Below, in pieces: positions 47,329-56,933 of a DNA stretch of 64,000 nt; within the stretch, counting starts at the first letter, position 1; each line of letters begins with the position of its first letter. A program made the position numbers and the translations under genes. The notes under the pieces were generated by a model. That model saw only the letters and a list, made by a program, of their open reading frames with translations. It searched no databases and was not told the origin of the DNA. The stretch is from JAGVSZ01 sp019137045 (GTDB lineage: Bacteria > Pseudomonadota > Gammaproteobacteria > Burkholderiales > SG8-39): assembly GCA_046347635.1 (NCBI GenBank), contig JAXMFT010000003.1, positions 1-64,000 of the forward strand, given 5' to 3'.

Positions 47329-47574
47329 ATGGACGACCAGAGCCTGCGCAGCGCCGTCTTCGACGCCCTGCGCCACATCGCGCCCGAGATCAAGCCCGCC
47401 GATCTCGAGCCCCGGACGCCGCTGCGCGACCAGGTCGACCTGGATTCGATGGACTGGCTCAACCTGCTCGATGCGCTGCACGCCCGGCTCGGGATCGAGA
47501 TCCCCGAGGCCGACTACGAGAAGCTCGTCACGCTCGACGACCTGCTCGCGTATCTGAAGAAGAAGGTCGGCTGA
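47329..47574 (+). CDS. Acyl carrier protein
   Basis: 81-residue carrier protein of four predicted helices. The phosphopantetheine attachment Ser lies at the start of helix 2 in DQVDLDSMDWLNLLDAL (DSMDW instead of the usual DSLD). The C-terminus is EADYEKLVTLDDLLAYLKKK. It is not next to fatty acid synthesis genes. It lies 18 nt after pdhC and 18 nt before the malic enzyme gene, so it is part of the same transcript. Its partner is unknown; it may hold an acyl group made from the acetyl-CoA of this operon. Confidence 0.9.
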   Translation: MDDQSLRSAVFDALRHIAPEIKPADLEPRTPLRDQVDLDSMDWLNLLDALHARLGIEIPEADYEKLVTLDDLLAYLKKKVG

Positions 47575-47592
47575 CGCGATTCGGGAGGCGCC

Positions 47593-49215
47593 ATGAAAGC
47601 GGTCGACGTCCTGCGCGATCCGCTGCTCAACCGGGGCACGGCGTTCGCGGTCGAGGAGCGCGAGGCGCGCGGCCTGACCGGACTCATTCCGCCGCGCGTC
47701 GAGTCGATCGAGGAGCAGGTCGCCCGCGTGCTCGCCAACCTGCGCGGCAAGTCCTCGGCGCTCGAGAAGTACATCTACCTCTCCGGCATCCAGAATGACA
47801 ACGAGACGCTCTACTTCCGCACCCTGATCGACAACCTCGAGGAGACGCTGCCGCTCGTGTACACGCCCACCGTCGGCGAGGCCTGCCTGCAGTGGAGCCG
47901 AATTTACCAGCGCCCGCGCGGGCTGTACCTCTCGGTGCGCGAACGCGGCCGGATCGCGGCCGCGCTGCGCGCGTGGCCGCAGCGGAACGTCGCGATCATC
48001 GTCGTGACCGACGGCGGGCGCATTCTCGGCCTGGGCGACCTCGGCGCGAACGGCATGGGCATCCCGATCGGCAAGCTCGGGCTGTACGTCGCGTGCGCAG
48101 GGGTGAATCCGGCGCAGTGCCTGCCGGTGATGCTCGACGTCGGCACCGACACGGACGCGGTCCGCGACGACCCGTTCTATCTCGGCACGCGCGCCCCGCG
48201 CCTCGCCAGGCCGGAGTACGACGCGCTGGTCGAGGAGTTCGTCGCCGCCGCGCAGGAGTCGTTCCCTGGCGTGCTGGTGCAGTTCGAGGTCTTCGGGAAC
48301 GCCAACGCGTTCCGCCTGCTCGAGCGCTACCGGAACCGCGTCTGCTCGTTCAACGACGACATCCAGGGCACCGGCGCGATGGGCCTCGCGGGGCTCACCA
48401 CCGCGCTGCGCATCACCGGGTCGCGCCTCGCGGACCAGCGCGTGCTCTTTTTCGGCGCGGGCGAGGCGAACCTCGGCATCGGCACGATCGTGGTGGCGGC
48501 GCTGACGCGCGCGGGACTTTCCGAGGCGGACGCCCGGCGACGCTGCTGGTTCATCCATTCGAAGGGCCTGGTGACTCAGGATCGTGCGGGGCTCGCCGAG
48601 CACAAGCGCCCCTTCGCGCAGGACCACGCGCCGGTCGCCGACCTGCTGACCGCGGTCGAGGCGATCCGGCCGACCGCGCTGATCGGCGCGAGCGGCCAGG
48701 CGGGGGCGTTCACTGCGCCGGTGCTCACCGCGATGGCGCGCCACAACGCGCGGCCGATCGTCTTCGCCCTGTCCAACCCGACGTCCAAGGCGGAGTGCAC
48801 CGCCGAGCAGGCCTACGCCGCAACGCGCGGTCGCGCGATCTTCGCGTCGGGCAGCCCCTTCGCGCCGGTGACGCTGGAGGGCCGGACCTACGCGACCGGC
48901 CAGGCCAACAACTCGCTCATCTTTCCCGGGCTCGGGCTCGGCGTGCTTGCCACGCGCTCGACCCGCGTCACCGACGAGATGTACTTCGCGGCCGCGCAAG
49001 CGCTCGCCGCACAGGTGACGTCGGAGGATCTCGCGGCAGGTCGCGTCTTCCCGCCCGCGGCGCGGATGCGCCTGGTCGCGTCGGCCGTGGCGACCGCCGT
49101 CGCGGAGGTCGGCCACGAGACGCGGCTCGCGACCGTGCCGCGCCCGCCGGATCTCGCGGCGCACATCCGGCAGAGCATGTACGCAGCGAGTCATCCGGAG
49201 CGATCGGCGGCGTAG
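47593..49215 (+). CDS. maeA: NAD-dependent malic enzyme
   Basis: 540-residue malate dehydrogenase (oxaloacetate-decarboxylating) of the large MaeA/SfcA type. It has RGLTGLIPPRVESIEEQVAR, the catalytic Tyr in LPLVYTPTVGEACLQWS, and the Lys in IGKLGLYVACAGV. The metal site is VCSFNDDIQGTGAMGLAGLT, the NAD-binding loop LFFGAGEANLGIG and the second site PIVFALSNPTSKAECTAEQ. It converts malate to pyruvate + CO2 + NADH. As the final gene of the acs-pdhABC-acp series it feeds PDH directly, giving a malate-to-acetyl-CoA shunt. Confidence 0.93.
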   Translation: MKAVDVLRDPLLNRGTAFAVEEREARGLTGLIPPRVESIEEQVARVLANLRGKSSALEKYIYLSGIQNDNETLYFRTLIDNLEETLPLVYTPTVGEACLQWSRIYQRPRGLYLSVRERGRIAAALRAWPQRNVAIIVVTDGGRILGLGDLGANGMGIPIGKLGLYVACAGVNPAQCLPVMLDVGTDTDAVRDDPFYLGTRAPRLARPEYDALVEEFVAAAQESFPGVLVQFEVFGNANAFRLLERYRNRVCSFNDDIQGTGAMGLAGLTTALRITGSRLADQRVLFFGAGEANLGIGTIVVAALTRAGLSEADARRRCWFIHSKGLVTQDRAGLAEHKRPFAQDHAPVADLLTAVEAIRPTALIGASGQAGAFTAPVLTAMARHNARPIVFALSNPTSKAECTAEQAYAATRGRAIFASGSPFAPVTLEGRTYATGQANNSLIFPGLGLGVLATRSTRVTDEMYFAAAQALAAQVTSEDLAAGRVFPPAARMRLVASAVATAVAEVGHETRLATVPRPPDLAAHIRQSMYAASHPERSAA

Positions 49216-49312
49216 GCGGTTGGAGCAGATCCGCGCGGCGGAGTAGCCTGTCGTCGTGGACGCCGTGATCACCGCGTGCAGTCGCACGCACGCCTGAAGG
49301 ACGCGCCGCTCC

Positions 49313-51130
49313 TTACGCGCGCGGCCTCCGAACGAGCGCGAGCCCCACCAGCGCCACCGCCAGGAGCACGACGCTTCCAGGCTCCGGCACGCTGAACGCA
49401 AATTCGGCCACTGCGTTGCCCTCGATCGGCCCGGCAGGCGCGCCGGAACCGATGCGCCGGGGGAGCAACAGGTCGTCGAGGTTGAAGCCTAGTCGCCGCA
49501 GCGACTCGCGCTGCAGCGACTCGTCCGACTCGGCCCCGCCGACGAAATCCTCCAGAGCAAGCAGGCGGGCGAGCTCGTCCGGGTCGACGACGAACTCCAG
49601 CTCCTCGCCGCCGGTGCGGCTCGAAGGCCGGTAGCTGACCGGAAGCGGCGCGAACGTTTCGTCGATCACGCAGTTTTCGGGATCTCTGAGGAGGCATTCC
49701 GGGGTCGGGTCGCGGACTCTGACGATGCGGCCCGTGGTCCAGCCCCCGCCGGCGCCCGAGGGGACCGGCAGGAACGCGGAGCTGATGCAGCCCACGCCTG
49801 CACAAAGGTCGAGCGGGATACCCGACGCGTCCGCCGTCAGCGAAGCGAAGCTGAGCGTGAACGGCGTCCCGTCCACCCACTCGGACCGGTCCATGCTGCC
49901 CGCCGCAATCTCGATCGCCCCCAGCGGGCCCTTGGCGCCCTTGTTCAGCACCGGCCCGAAGTCGAGCCCGTGGCCGGACAGCTCCAGCGCGCGGACCGAG
50001 GCGGCGGCGTACGGCACGACGTCGAGCGCCGACTCGATGTGCGTCCCGATTCCGAACGACGGAATCACGCCGAGCGTCGTCGCCGGCTGCGCGGTCCGCA
50101 GCTCGACCGTCTGTCCGGCGGCGACGGACACGCTCGTCGTCGGTGCGCCCCAGCCCGCCCCTTGCTTGACCTGCACGGGCGAGGAGAACACGTAGCCCGT
50201 GTAGAGGTCGGTGACGTCCAGGTCGAATTCGTGCCGCAGGTCGGCGCCCAGGCCGACCAGGGCCTCGATCAGGCTGTAGTCGAACCCGAGCACGCTGCCG
50301 CTCAGCGGAATCGGCAGGCCCACGATGTCCGCCAGGATCTGGGCGACGTCGACGTTCAGGGCGGCGAGCTTCTGGGTGCTCGTGAAGCCGGTCTGTCCGC
50401 CAGGCGGGACGTTCTTCAGGGTCTTGGAGAAGTTCGGCAGCGCCGCCTCGATCTTGACCATGTTGCCGGCCGTGCTGTACGTGGAGGGCAGCACGTCCGC
50501 GACCTTCTGGCCGAGGACGTGCAGGGCGCCGGAGCCGGCCTGGTTCAGGGACGCGATCTTCTGGCCCTGCTCCACATCGACCTTGAAACCCACCCTGACG
50601 CAGCCGCCGAAGCAAGCCTCGGCGCCGGTGGCGAGGTGCAGGCTTTCGTAGAGGATGAGCTTGGCCCAGATTCCCGGATCGGTGACGTTCAGCTTCGTCA
50701 TGCCGAGCGGCAGCGCGGTGCCGGTGAGGAAGAACGACTCGCCGACCGTGAGGTCGCCGCTCCAGCTCGCGGTCGTCGCGTTGGCCGTCTTGTAGGCGAA
50801 GCTGTACTCCGGAAGCCAGACGACTTCGACGAGAGCGTCCAGCCCGAGGGAAAGGCTGCCCGACGCCTTGGCGCCGACGCCGCCGACGAACCCTCCGATC
50901 GAATCGCCTACGGGCGGGACCGAGAAGAGCGTGAACGGCAGGTTCGATGCGAGGGGCAGATACCCGGCGCCGGGCTCGACGAAGTTCGCGAGCGAACTCG
51001 TCGTGATCGAACCCGAGTGCACGGGTGTTGCCGTGGCCCAGAGGGCGACTGCGGCGAATGCAACGGCCTTTCGCACGAGCCCGCTTGCGGCCCGAACCGC
51101 CACCGGTGTGGCGCATACACGGCGAGACAT
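49313..51130 (-). CDS. PEP-CTERM sorting-domain exported protein
   Basis: 605-residue secreted protein with a signal peptide (AVAFAAVALWATATPVHSG). A long beta-rich, Gly/Ser/Val-rich body shows no recognisable enzyme domain. The C-terminal exosortase signal is VPEPGSVVLLAVALVGLALV followed by RRPRA (PEP motif, hydrophobic span, basic tail). The body includes repeated short strands (TLGVIPSFGIGTHIESALDV; LTVGESFFLTGTALPLGMTK) that suggest an outer-surface or biofilm-matrix role. ATG 51130 with a G-rich Shine-Dalgarno was chosen over a TTG 12 nt upstream. No exosortase gene is in the window. The 284 bp upstream hold no gene that I can see. Confidence 0.85.
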   Translation of the reverse strand: MSRRVCATPVAVRAASGLVRKAVAFAAVALWATATPVHSGSITTSSLANFVEPGAGYLPLASNLPFTLFSVPPVGDSIGGFVGGVGAKASGSLSLGLDALVEVVWLPEYSFAYKTANATTASWSGDLTVGESFFLTGTALPLGMTKLNVTDPGIWAKLILYESLHLATGAEACFGGCVRVGFKVDVEQGQKIASLNQAGSGALHVLGQKVADVLPSTYSTAGNMVKIEAALPNFSKTLKNVPPGGQTGFTSTQKLAALNVDVAQILADIVGLPIPLSGSVLGFDYSLIEALVGLGADLRHEFDLDVTDLYTGYVFSSPVQVKQGAGWGAPTTSVSVAAGQTVELRTAQPATTLGVIPSFGIGTHIESALDVVPYAAASVRALELSGHGLDFGPVLNKGAKGPLGAIEIAAGSMDRSEWVDGTPFTLSFASLTADASGIPLDLCAGVGCISSAFLPVPSGAGGGWTTGRIVRVRDPTPECLLRDPENCVIDETFAPLPVSYRPSSRTGGEELEFVVDPDELARLLALEDFVGGAESDESLQRESLRRLGFNLDDLLLPRRIGSGAPAGPIEGNAVAEFAFSVPEPGSVVLLAVALVGLALVRRPRA

Positions 51131-51414
51131 GGCACCCCCCAAGGCCGCCGGACACCATCCTGCGCAGCGCGCAGCGCGGTCCGACCAGCGCGATGTCTCC
51201 GGGCGATTGACGCCGCCCGCTCTCTAGCAGGCGGGCTCGTCGTTGCGGGAGCAGGAAGCGTGCCGCCGTCATCAAACTCCGTGCGTTCAGCGGGTTGGAG
51301 AACTCCCACGGGTTGGGTCGGTGTCATGCGTAAACCGCACCGACACCCGCCGCGCGAGCGGCAGAACCCGGGCAGGCTGCCCCTTCCCCGGCGCTGCCGG
51401 CCGCCATCGCGCGG

Positions 51415-52764
<1,350 letters not shown>

Positions 52765-52861
52765 GATGCGTTCGTCCCTCGCGGAAAAAACCCGCGACGA
52801 CCGCGGCGGCCCGGCGGCGACCGGGCGGCGCGTTCGTTGCGGGTCAGACCGCCCCAGAGTA

Positions 52862-52901
52862 CGTCAAGCGCTCGGCCCGGGGATTTGCGTTGCGTCAAGC
52901 G
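52862..52901 (-). promoter_or_regulatory. Two direct repeats CGTCAAGCG upstream of gdhA
   Basis: CGTCAAGCG occurs at 52862-52870 and 52893-52901, 31 bp apart (three helical turns). On the coding strand each reads CGCTTGACG, containing TTGACG, which is both a -35 consensus and the half-site of the CRP/FNR-like palindromes elsewhere in the window. Tandem promoters or tandem activator half-sites are possible. Confidence 0.4.
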
Positions 52902-53010
52902 ATGCGGCCTTCGGACGCCTTCCGCGGGGCTGCACCCCGTGCGCTTCCCGCATGACGGGATGCACGGCAGTCCGGTCGCGCCGGACCTCAACGCATCGTC
53001 CGGACGCGGC

Positions 53011-54726
53011 TCACCGCCGGCAGACGACGTTGAGCAGCGCCTGGCGGCGCTCGCGCCGCACGACTCGCAGCGCCCGCCGCAGCGCCCGCGGCAGCTCGTC
53101 GGGGGACTCGACGCGCTCGCCGTGCCCGTCGAACGCGCGGACGATCTCCTCGAACCGCGGCGAGGGCTCCAGCGTCGCGAAGGGATAGTGGCCGGTCGCA
53201 GCCGCCCAGCCCTGCGGATGCACGTTGGTCGTGCCCTTCCGGACTTCCTCCCACGCGCCGTTGTTGAACACGACGACGAGGAGCGGCAGGCCGTGCATGC
53301 GCGCGGCCTGGTGGCAGGCGCTCGGCACGCCGAAGAGATACGAGCCGTCGCCGAGCGTCGCGATCACCGTGCGGTCCGGCGCGGCGAGCTTCGCGCCCAG
53401 CGCAGCGCCGAACCCCCACCCGAGCCCGCCGGAGTGGGCCGCCCCGAAGTAGCTGCCCGGCCCGCGCGCGGGCGCGTGCCGGAGGTCCAGCGGGTACTCG
53501 TTCACGACGATCGTGTCCGGCCCGAGCACTTCCCCGATGCACTTCGACGCCCATTGAAAGCCGATCGGCACGCGGCCGCGCTCCGCCTCCGCCGCCCGCG
53601 CCCAGGCGCGGCGCGTCCGGCGATGCGCCGCCTCCAGGCGCCGGCCGCGGGCGGCTGCGCCCTTCCTGCGGATCCGGCGGCGCAGCGCCGCGGCGAGGAG
53701 CGGCAGGGCGACGGCGGGCTCGGCCGCGATCGGCACGTCGCACGGGTAGTTCCGCATCGGGTAGCGGCTGAAGTACGGGTCGACCGCGAGCTGGATCACC
53801 TTTGCGCCGGCCCTGGGCCGCACGCGGGACGCGAACCATGGCGCATCGCAGTCGACGACGAGGATCGCGTCGGCGCGCTCGATGCCCGCGTACACCTGGG
53901 ATCCGAACACGTACCCGACGTGGCCCGGATGGTCGGCCGGGAAATTGGCGAAGACCGGGCTCGCCTCGAGCACCTCGAGCGCGCCGACGTCGGCGAGCTC
54001 GACGAGGGCCGCGGCCGCGGCGGCGTCGCGGCCGACCTCGCTCGTGACGACGAGCGGCGCGCGCGCGCCGGCGAGAATCTCGGCCGCCTCCTCGATCCGC
54101 GCCGGGTCCGGGTAGCGCCGGCTCACCGCCCTGCGCCGGCTCGGCGCGTCGATCGTGATGCGCGCGAGCGGCTCGGCCATCAGGTCGCGCGGGAGCGTCA
54201 GGTACACCGGCCCGCGCGGCGCGTCGAGCGCGAGCTCGAGCGCGCGGTCGAGCACCGCCTCGAGCTGCGCGGCGCTGCGCAGCTCGTAGTCCCACTTCAC
54301 GTACTCGCGCAGCATCCCGCCCTGGTCGAAGGACTCCTGCGCCCAGTGCACGTGGATGTCGCGCGCGCCCGGCGTGCCGGGCGCCTCGGCGATCGGCGAG
54401 CGCGCCGCCGTGTACAGGATCGGCGTCTGGCTGCGGGCGGCGTTGATGATCGCGCCGACCCCGTTCGCCATCCCGACGGTCGAGTGCACCATGACGACCT
54501 GCGGGCGCCCGCTGACCATCGCGTGGCCGTGCGCCATGGCGACCGCCGGGTACTCGTGCGCGACCATCACCGGCCGCGGCGAGTGCCGGCGCTGCGCCGC
54601 GAGGCGCGCGAACGCGTCGACGAGCGAGGTGTTCACGTTGCCGAACACGCACTCGATCCCGCGCTCGCGCAGCAGCTCCAGGTAGGCCTGCGCGACGGTT
54701 TCCACGCGCATCGTTTTCGTGCCCAT
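53011..54726 (-). CDS. Thiamine diphosphate-dependent enzyme (acetolactate synthase/decarboxylase superfamily)
   Basis: 571-residue three-domain ThDP enzyme. The Pyr domain has ECVFGNVNTSLVDAF and the cofactor Glu region MVAHEYPAVAMAHGHAM, with the usual ETxE replaced by EYPA. The central domain starts RIEEAAEILAGARAPLVVTS. The PP domain has the ThDP motif GDGSYLFGVPSACHQAARMH ending in VVVFNNGAWEEV. The HEYP and AxxHxxGH context is close to the COG0028 group that contains benzoylformate decarboxylase and acetolactate synthase; the reaction is unassigned. It directly abuts the PuuD-like membrane gene. Enzyme class is confident, substrate unknown. Confidence 0.82.
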   Translation of the reverse strand: MGTKTMRVETVAQAYLELLRERGIECVFGNVNTSLVDAFARLAAQRRHSPRPVMVAHEYPAVAMAHGHAMVSGRPQVVMVHSTVGMANGVGAIINAARSQTPILYTAARSPIAEAPGTPGARDIHVHWAQESFDQGGMLREYVKWDYELRSAAQLEAVLDRALELALDAPRGPVYLTLPRDLMAEPLARITIDAPSRRRAVSRRYPDPARIEEAAEILAGARAPLVVTSEVGRDAAAAAALVELADVGALEVLEASPVFANFPADHPGHVGYVFGSQVYAGIERADAILVVDCDAPWFASRVRPRAGAKVIQLAVDPYFSRYPMRNYPCDVPIAAEPAVALPLLAAALRRRIRRKGAAARGRRLEAAHRRTRRAWARAAEAERGRVPIGFQWASKCIGEVLGPDTIVVNEYPLDLRHAPARGPGSYFGAAHSGGLGWGFGAALGAKLAAPDRTVIATLGDGSYLFGVPSACHQAARMHGLPLLVVVFNNGAWEEVRKGTTNVHPQGWAAATGHYPFATLEPSPRFEEIVRAFDGHGERVESPDELPRALRRALRVVRRERRQALLNVVCRR

Positions 54727-55488
54727 TCAGCGCCCCGTCAGAAAGACCATCGCCGCGAGCAGCCCGAGGACCACCCAGAGCGCCCACCGCCCCGAGCGGC
54801 CGTTCACCACCACGTGGCGCGCCGCGACGAACGCCGCCACCAGCAGGACGACGACCAGGGGGCCGAGCCGGCTCTCCTGGACGGCGGGAACGTGCGAGCT
54901 CAGCATCAGCGCCACCACCGGAAAGGTGAGGTAGCTGTTGTGCGTCGAGCGCTGCCGGGCGAGCGCGAGGCGCGCCTCGTCCGCCGGATCCGCGAGCGCC
55001 GGGACGACGCGCAGCCAGACGTTTCCCGCCATGAGCGTGCCGAGCAGCGCGCCGAGCATCAGGTACACGAGGCGCCCGCCGTAGAAGTGGCCGAGCCCCG
55101 CCGCGACGCCGGCGAGGAGGACGACCGACAGCGCGAGCGCGAGCGCGGTGCGCCCGCGCCACAGCCGGTCGTACACCAGCCAGCCGACGGCGAGCAGCGC
55201 CAGGTTGGCGAGCCCGTGGCCGAGTTCCGCGATGCGCGCCGAAAAGTAGACGAGGAACAGCAGCAGCACGCCGCTCACCCAGGTGAGCGCCGTCTCGCGC
55301 CGGAACCAGTGCGCGATCTTCGGCCCGGCGCCGGTGGCGCGCACCGCATCGGGCTCCGAGCCCCCGGTGGTGCGCCCCACCCACTGGAAGTAGAGCATGC
55401 TCCCCACCCACGTGATCGCGCCCGTCACGTGGAACCAGCGCAGGATGAAGTGCACCCAGTCGTAGGCGTTCTGGCCGTCCACGGTCAC
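54727..55488 (-). CDS. PuuD-like (urate hydroxylase N-terminal) membrane protein
   Basis: 253-residue inner-membrane protein with seven or eight helices. It opens NAYDWVHFILRWFHVTGAIT and WVGSMLYFQWVGR, the N-terminal membrane domain of PuuD-type urate oxidases. His residues in FHVTG, GLGHFYGG and SSHVPAVQ are candidate haem or metal ligands. The C-terminal cytochrome c domain (CxxCH) that characterises PuuD is missing, so electrons must go elsewhere or the substrate differs. The start is GTG at 55488. It is co-directional with and abuts the ThDP enzyme gene. No other purine genes are nearby, so urate oxidation is not supported by context. Confidence 0.7.
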   Translation of the reverse strand: MTVDGQNAYDWVHFILRWFHVTGAITWVGSMLYFQWVGRTTGGSEPDAVRATGAGPKIAHWFRRETALTWVSGVLLLFLVYFSARIAELGHGLANLALLAVGWLVYDRLWRGRTALALALSVVLLAGVAAGLGHFYGGRLVYLMLGALLGTLMAGNVWLRVVPALADPADEARLALARQRSTHNSYLTFPVVALMLSSHVPAVQESRLGPLVVVLLVAAFVAARHVVVNGRSGRWALWVVLGLLAAMVFLTGR

Positions 55489-55613
55489 TTATTCAGCTTC
55501 GGTTCGGCGCGCAGCGAGCGGCCCTGGCGGCGGAAGCCGCTTCTCGGATCCCGGCGGATTATCGCAGGGCGCCGCGCGCCCGATGCGGACGCGCCGCGCG
55601 CGTCGCGCGTCGC

Positions 55614-55627
55614 GTGATCCAGGTCAC
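55614..55627. promoter_or_regulatory. CRP/FNR-family-like palindrome upstream of the enoyl-CoA hydratase gene
   Basis: GTGATCCAGGTCAC (55614-55627) is a perfect GTGA-N6-TCAC element, the CRP core, located 70-83 bp before the hydratase ATG. A TATCCC at 55645-55650 is only a weak -10. It resembles the GTGATGCAGGTCAA at 62824-62837. Confidence 0.4.
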
Positions 55628-55696
55628 TCCGCGCGTTCCCGAGCTATCCCCATGCCGGTTCGCGCGCTACCCCGGTGTAAGATTGCGCGGCCCGCC

Positions 55697-56488
55697 ATGA
55701 GCCAGACGAACGAAGCGTCCGTAGTCCTGTCGCGCCGCGAGGGCGCGGTGCTGTACGCCACGCTGAACCGGCCGACGGCGGGCAACGCGCTCTCGACCGG
55801 GATGATCTCGGCGCTGGAGGCGCTGTGGCGCGACGTCGCCGGCGACCGCAGCGTCGCGGTGGTGGTGATCGAGGCGGCCGGGAAGGTCTTCTGCGCGGGC
55901 CACGACCTGAAGGAGATCCGCGCCGGAACCGATGCGCGGTCCCACTACGACCTCTCGACCCACGGCGCACGCATGATGCAGGCGATCACGGCGCTGCCGC
56001 AGCCGGTGATCGCCAAGGTGCAGGGCACGGCGACGGCCGCCGGCTGCCAGCTGGTCGCGACCTGCGACCTCGCGATCGCCGCCTCGACGGCGAAGTTCGC
56101 CACGCCCGGGGTCAACATCGGCGTGTGGTGCTCCGGCCCCATGGTGCCGCTGAGCCGGCGCGTCGCGCCCAAGCACGCGCTGCAGTTCCTGATCACCGGC
56201 CGCCTGCACGACGCGCAGACGGCGTTCCGGATCGGGCTGGTCAACGAGGTGGTCGAGCCCGAGCGGCTGGACGCCGCGGTGCGCGAGCTGGCCGAGGAGA
56301 TCGCCTCCAAGTCGCCCCACGTGCTCGCGCTCGGCAAGCGCGCCTTCTACCATCAGCTCGGCCTCGACACCGCCGCCGCCTACGAATACGCCGCGGAGGT
56401 GGCGGTGCGCAACAACCTGAGCGAGGACGCGCGCGAAGGGGTCGCGGCGTTCGTGGAGAAGCGCCGGCCGGTCTGGAAGGGGCGCTAG
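55697..56488 (+). CDS. Enoyl-CoA hydratase/isomerase family protein
   Basis: 263-residue crotonase-fold protein. The oxyanion-hole segments are VFCAGHDLKEIRAG (first) and VQGTATAAGCQLVATCDLAI (second). The usual catalytic Glu pair region reads FATPGVNIGVWCSGPMVPLS, so the two Glu of classical hydratases are not both present; this is as in the ECHDC3-like subgroup. The C-terminal helix EDAREGVAAFVEKRRPVWKG is intact. It is convergent with the mutase operon, ending 10 bp from it, so it may or may not act on the mutase product. The acyl-CoA substrate is unknown. Confidence 0.88.
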   Translation: MSQTNEASVVLSRREGAVLYATLNRPTAGNALSTGMISALEALWRDVAGDRSVAVVVIEAAGKVFCAGHDLKEIRAGTDARSHYDLSTHGARMMQAITALPQPVIAKVQGTATAAGCQLVATCDLAIAASTAKFATPGVNIGVWCSGPMVPLSRRVAPKHALQFLITGRLHDAQTAFRIGLVNEVVEPERLDAAVRELAEEIASKSPHVLALGKRAFYHQLGLDTAAAYEYAAEVAVRNNLSEDAREGVAAFVEKRRPVWKGR

Positions 56489-56498
56489 GACGCCGCCG

Positions 56499-56933
56499 CT
56501 ACCCGCGGCGCCCCAGCCCGGCGAAGTACTCGACGATCGCGTCCCCGGGGCTCCCCGGCGGGAAGACGCGCGCGACGCCCCGCTCCAGCAGCCGGCGGAC
56601 CTGCCGCGGCGGGATGTGGCCGCCGCACACCACCGGAACGTCCTTCAGCCCGTCCCGCTCGACGAGCGCCAGCAGCTCCTCGATCAGCGCGAAGTTCGAC
56701 GCGTGCGCGCTGATGCCGATCACGTCCGCGTCCTCGTCGCGCGCCGCCCCCACGATCATCGCCGGCGACTGGTTGGGGCCGAGGTAGATCACCTCGAACC
56801 CCGCGTCGCGCAGGAGCGCGGCGACCACCTGGGCGCCCGTGGTGTGGCTGTCCAGGCCGATCATGGAGATGATCACGCGGATGCCGCGATCGGACCTCGC
56901 GGCGGCGCCCCGCTCCGCGGCTTCGGCGCGCAT
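56499..56933 (-). CDS. Cobalamin-binding small subunit of an acyl-CoA mutase
   Basis: 144-residue B12-binding domain of the methylmalonyl-CoA mutase C-terminal type. IRVIISMIGLDSHTTGAQVV contains the DxHxxG motif whose His replaces the dimethylbenzimidazole ligand. VIGISAHASNFALIEELLAL and VPVVCGGHIPPRQVRRLLER complete the Rossmann-like fold. A separate small subunit is the architecture of 2-hydroxyisobutyryl-CoA mutase (HcmB) and isobutyryl-CoA mutase (IcmB). Its ATG overlaps the large-subunit stop (ATGA). Last gene of the TRAP-ligase-mutase operon. Confidence 0.92.
   Translation of the reverse strand: MRAEAAERGAAARSDRGIRVIISMIGLDSHTTGAQVVAALLRDAGFEVIYLGPNQSPAMIVGAARDEDADVIGISAHASNFALIEELLALVERDGLKDVPVVCGGHIPPRQVRRLLERGVARVFPPGSPGDAIVEYFAGLGRRG

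Noticed and set aside
51317..51344. Hairpin GTCGGTG/CACCGAC between gdhA and the PEP-CTERM gene
   Set aside because: No T-tract on either strand and a 14-nt loop; not convincing as a terminator.
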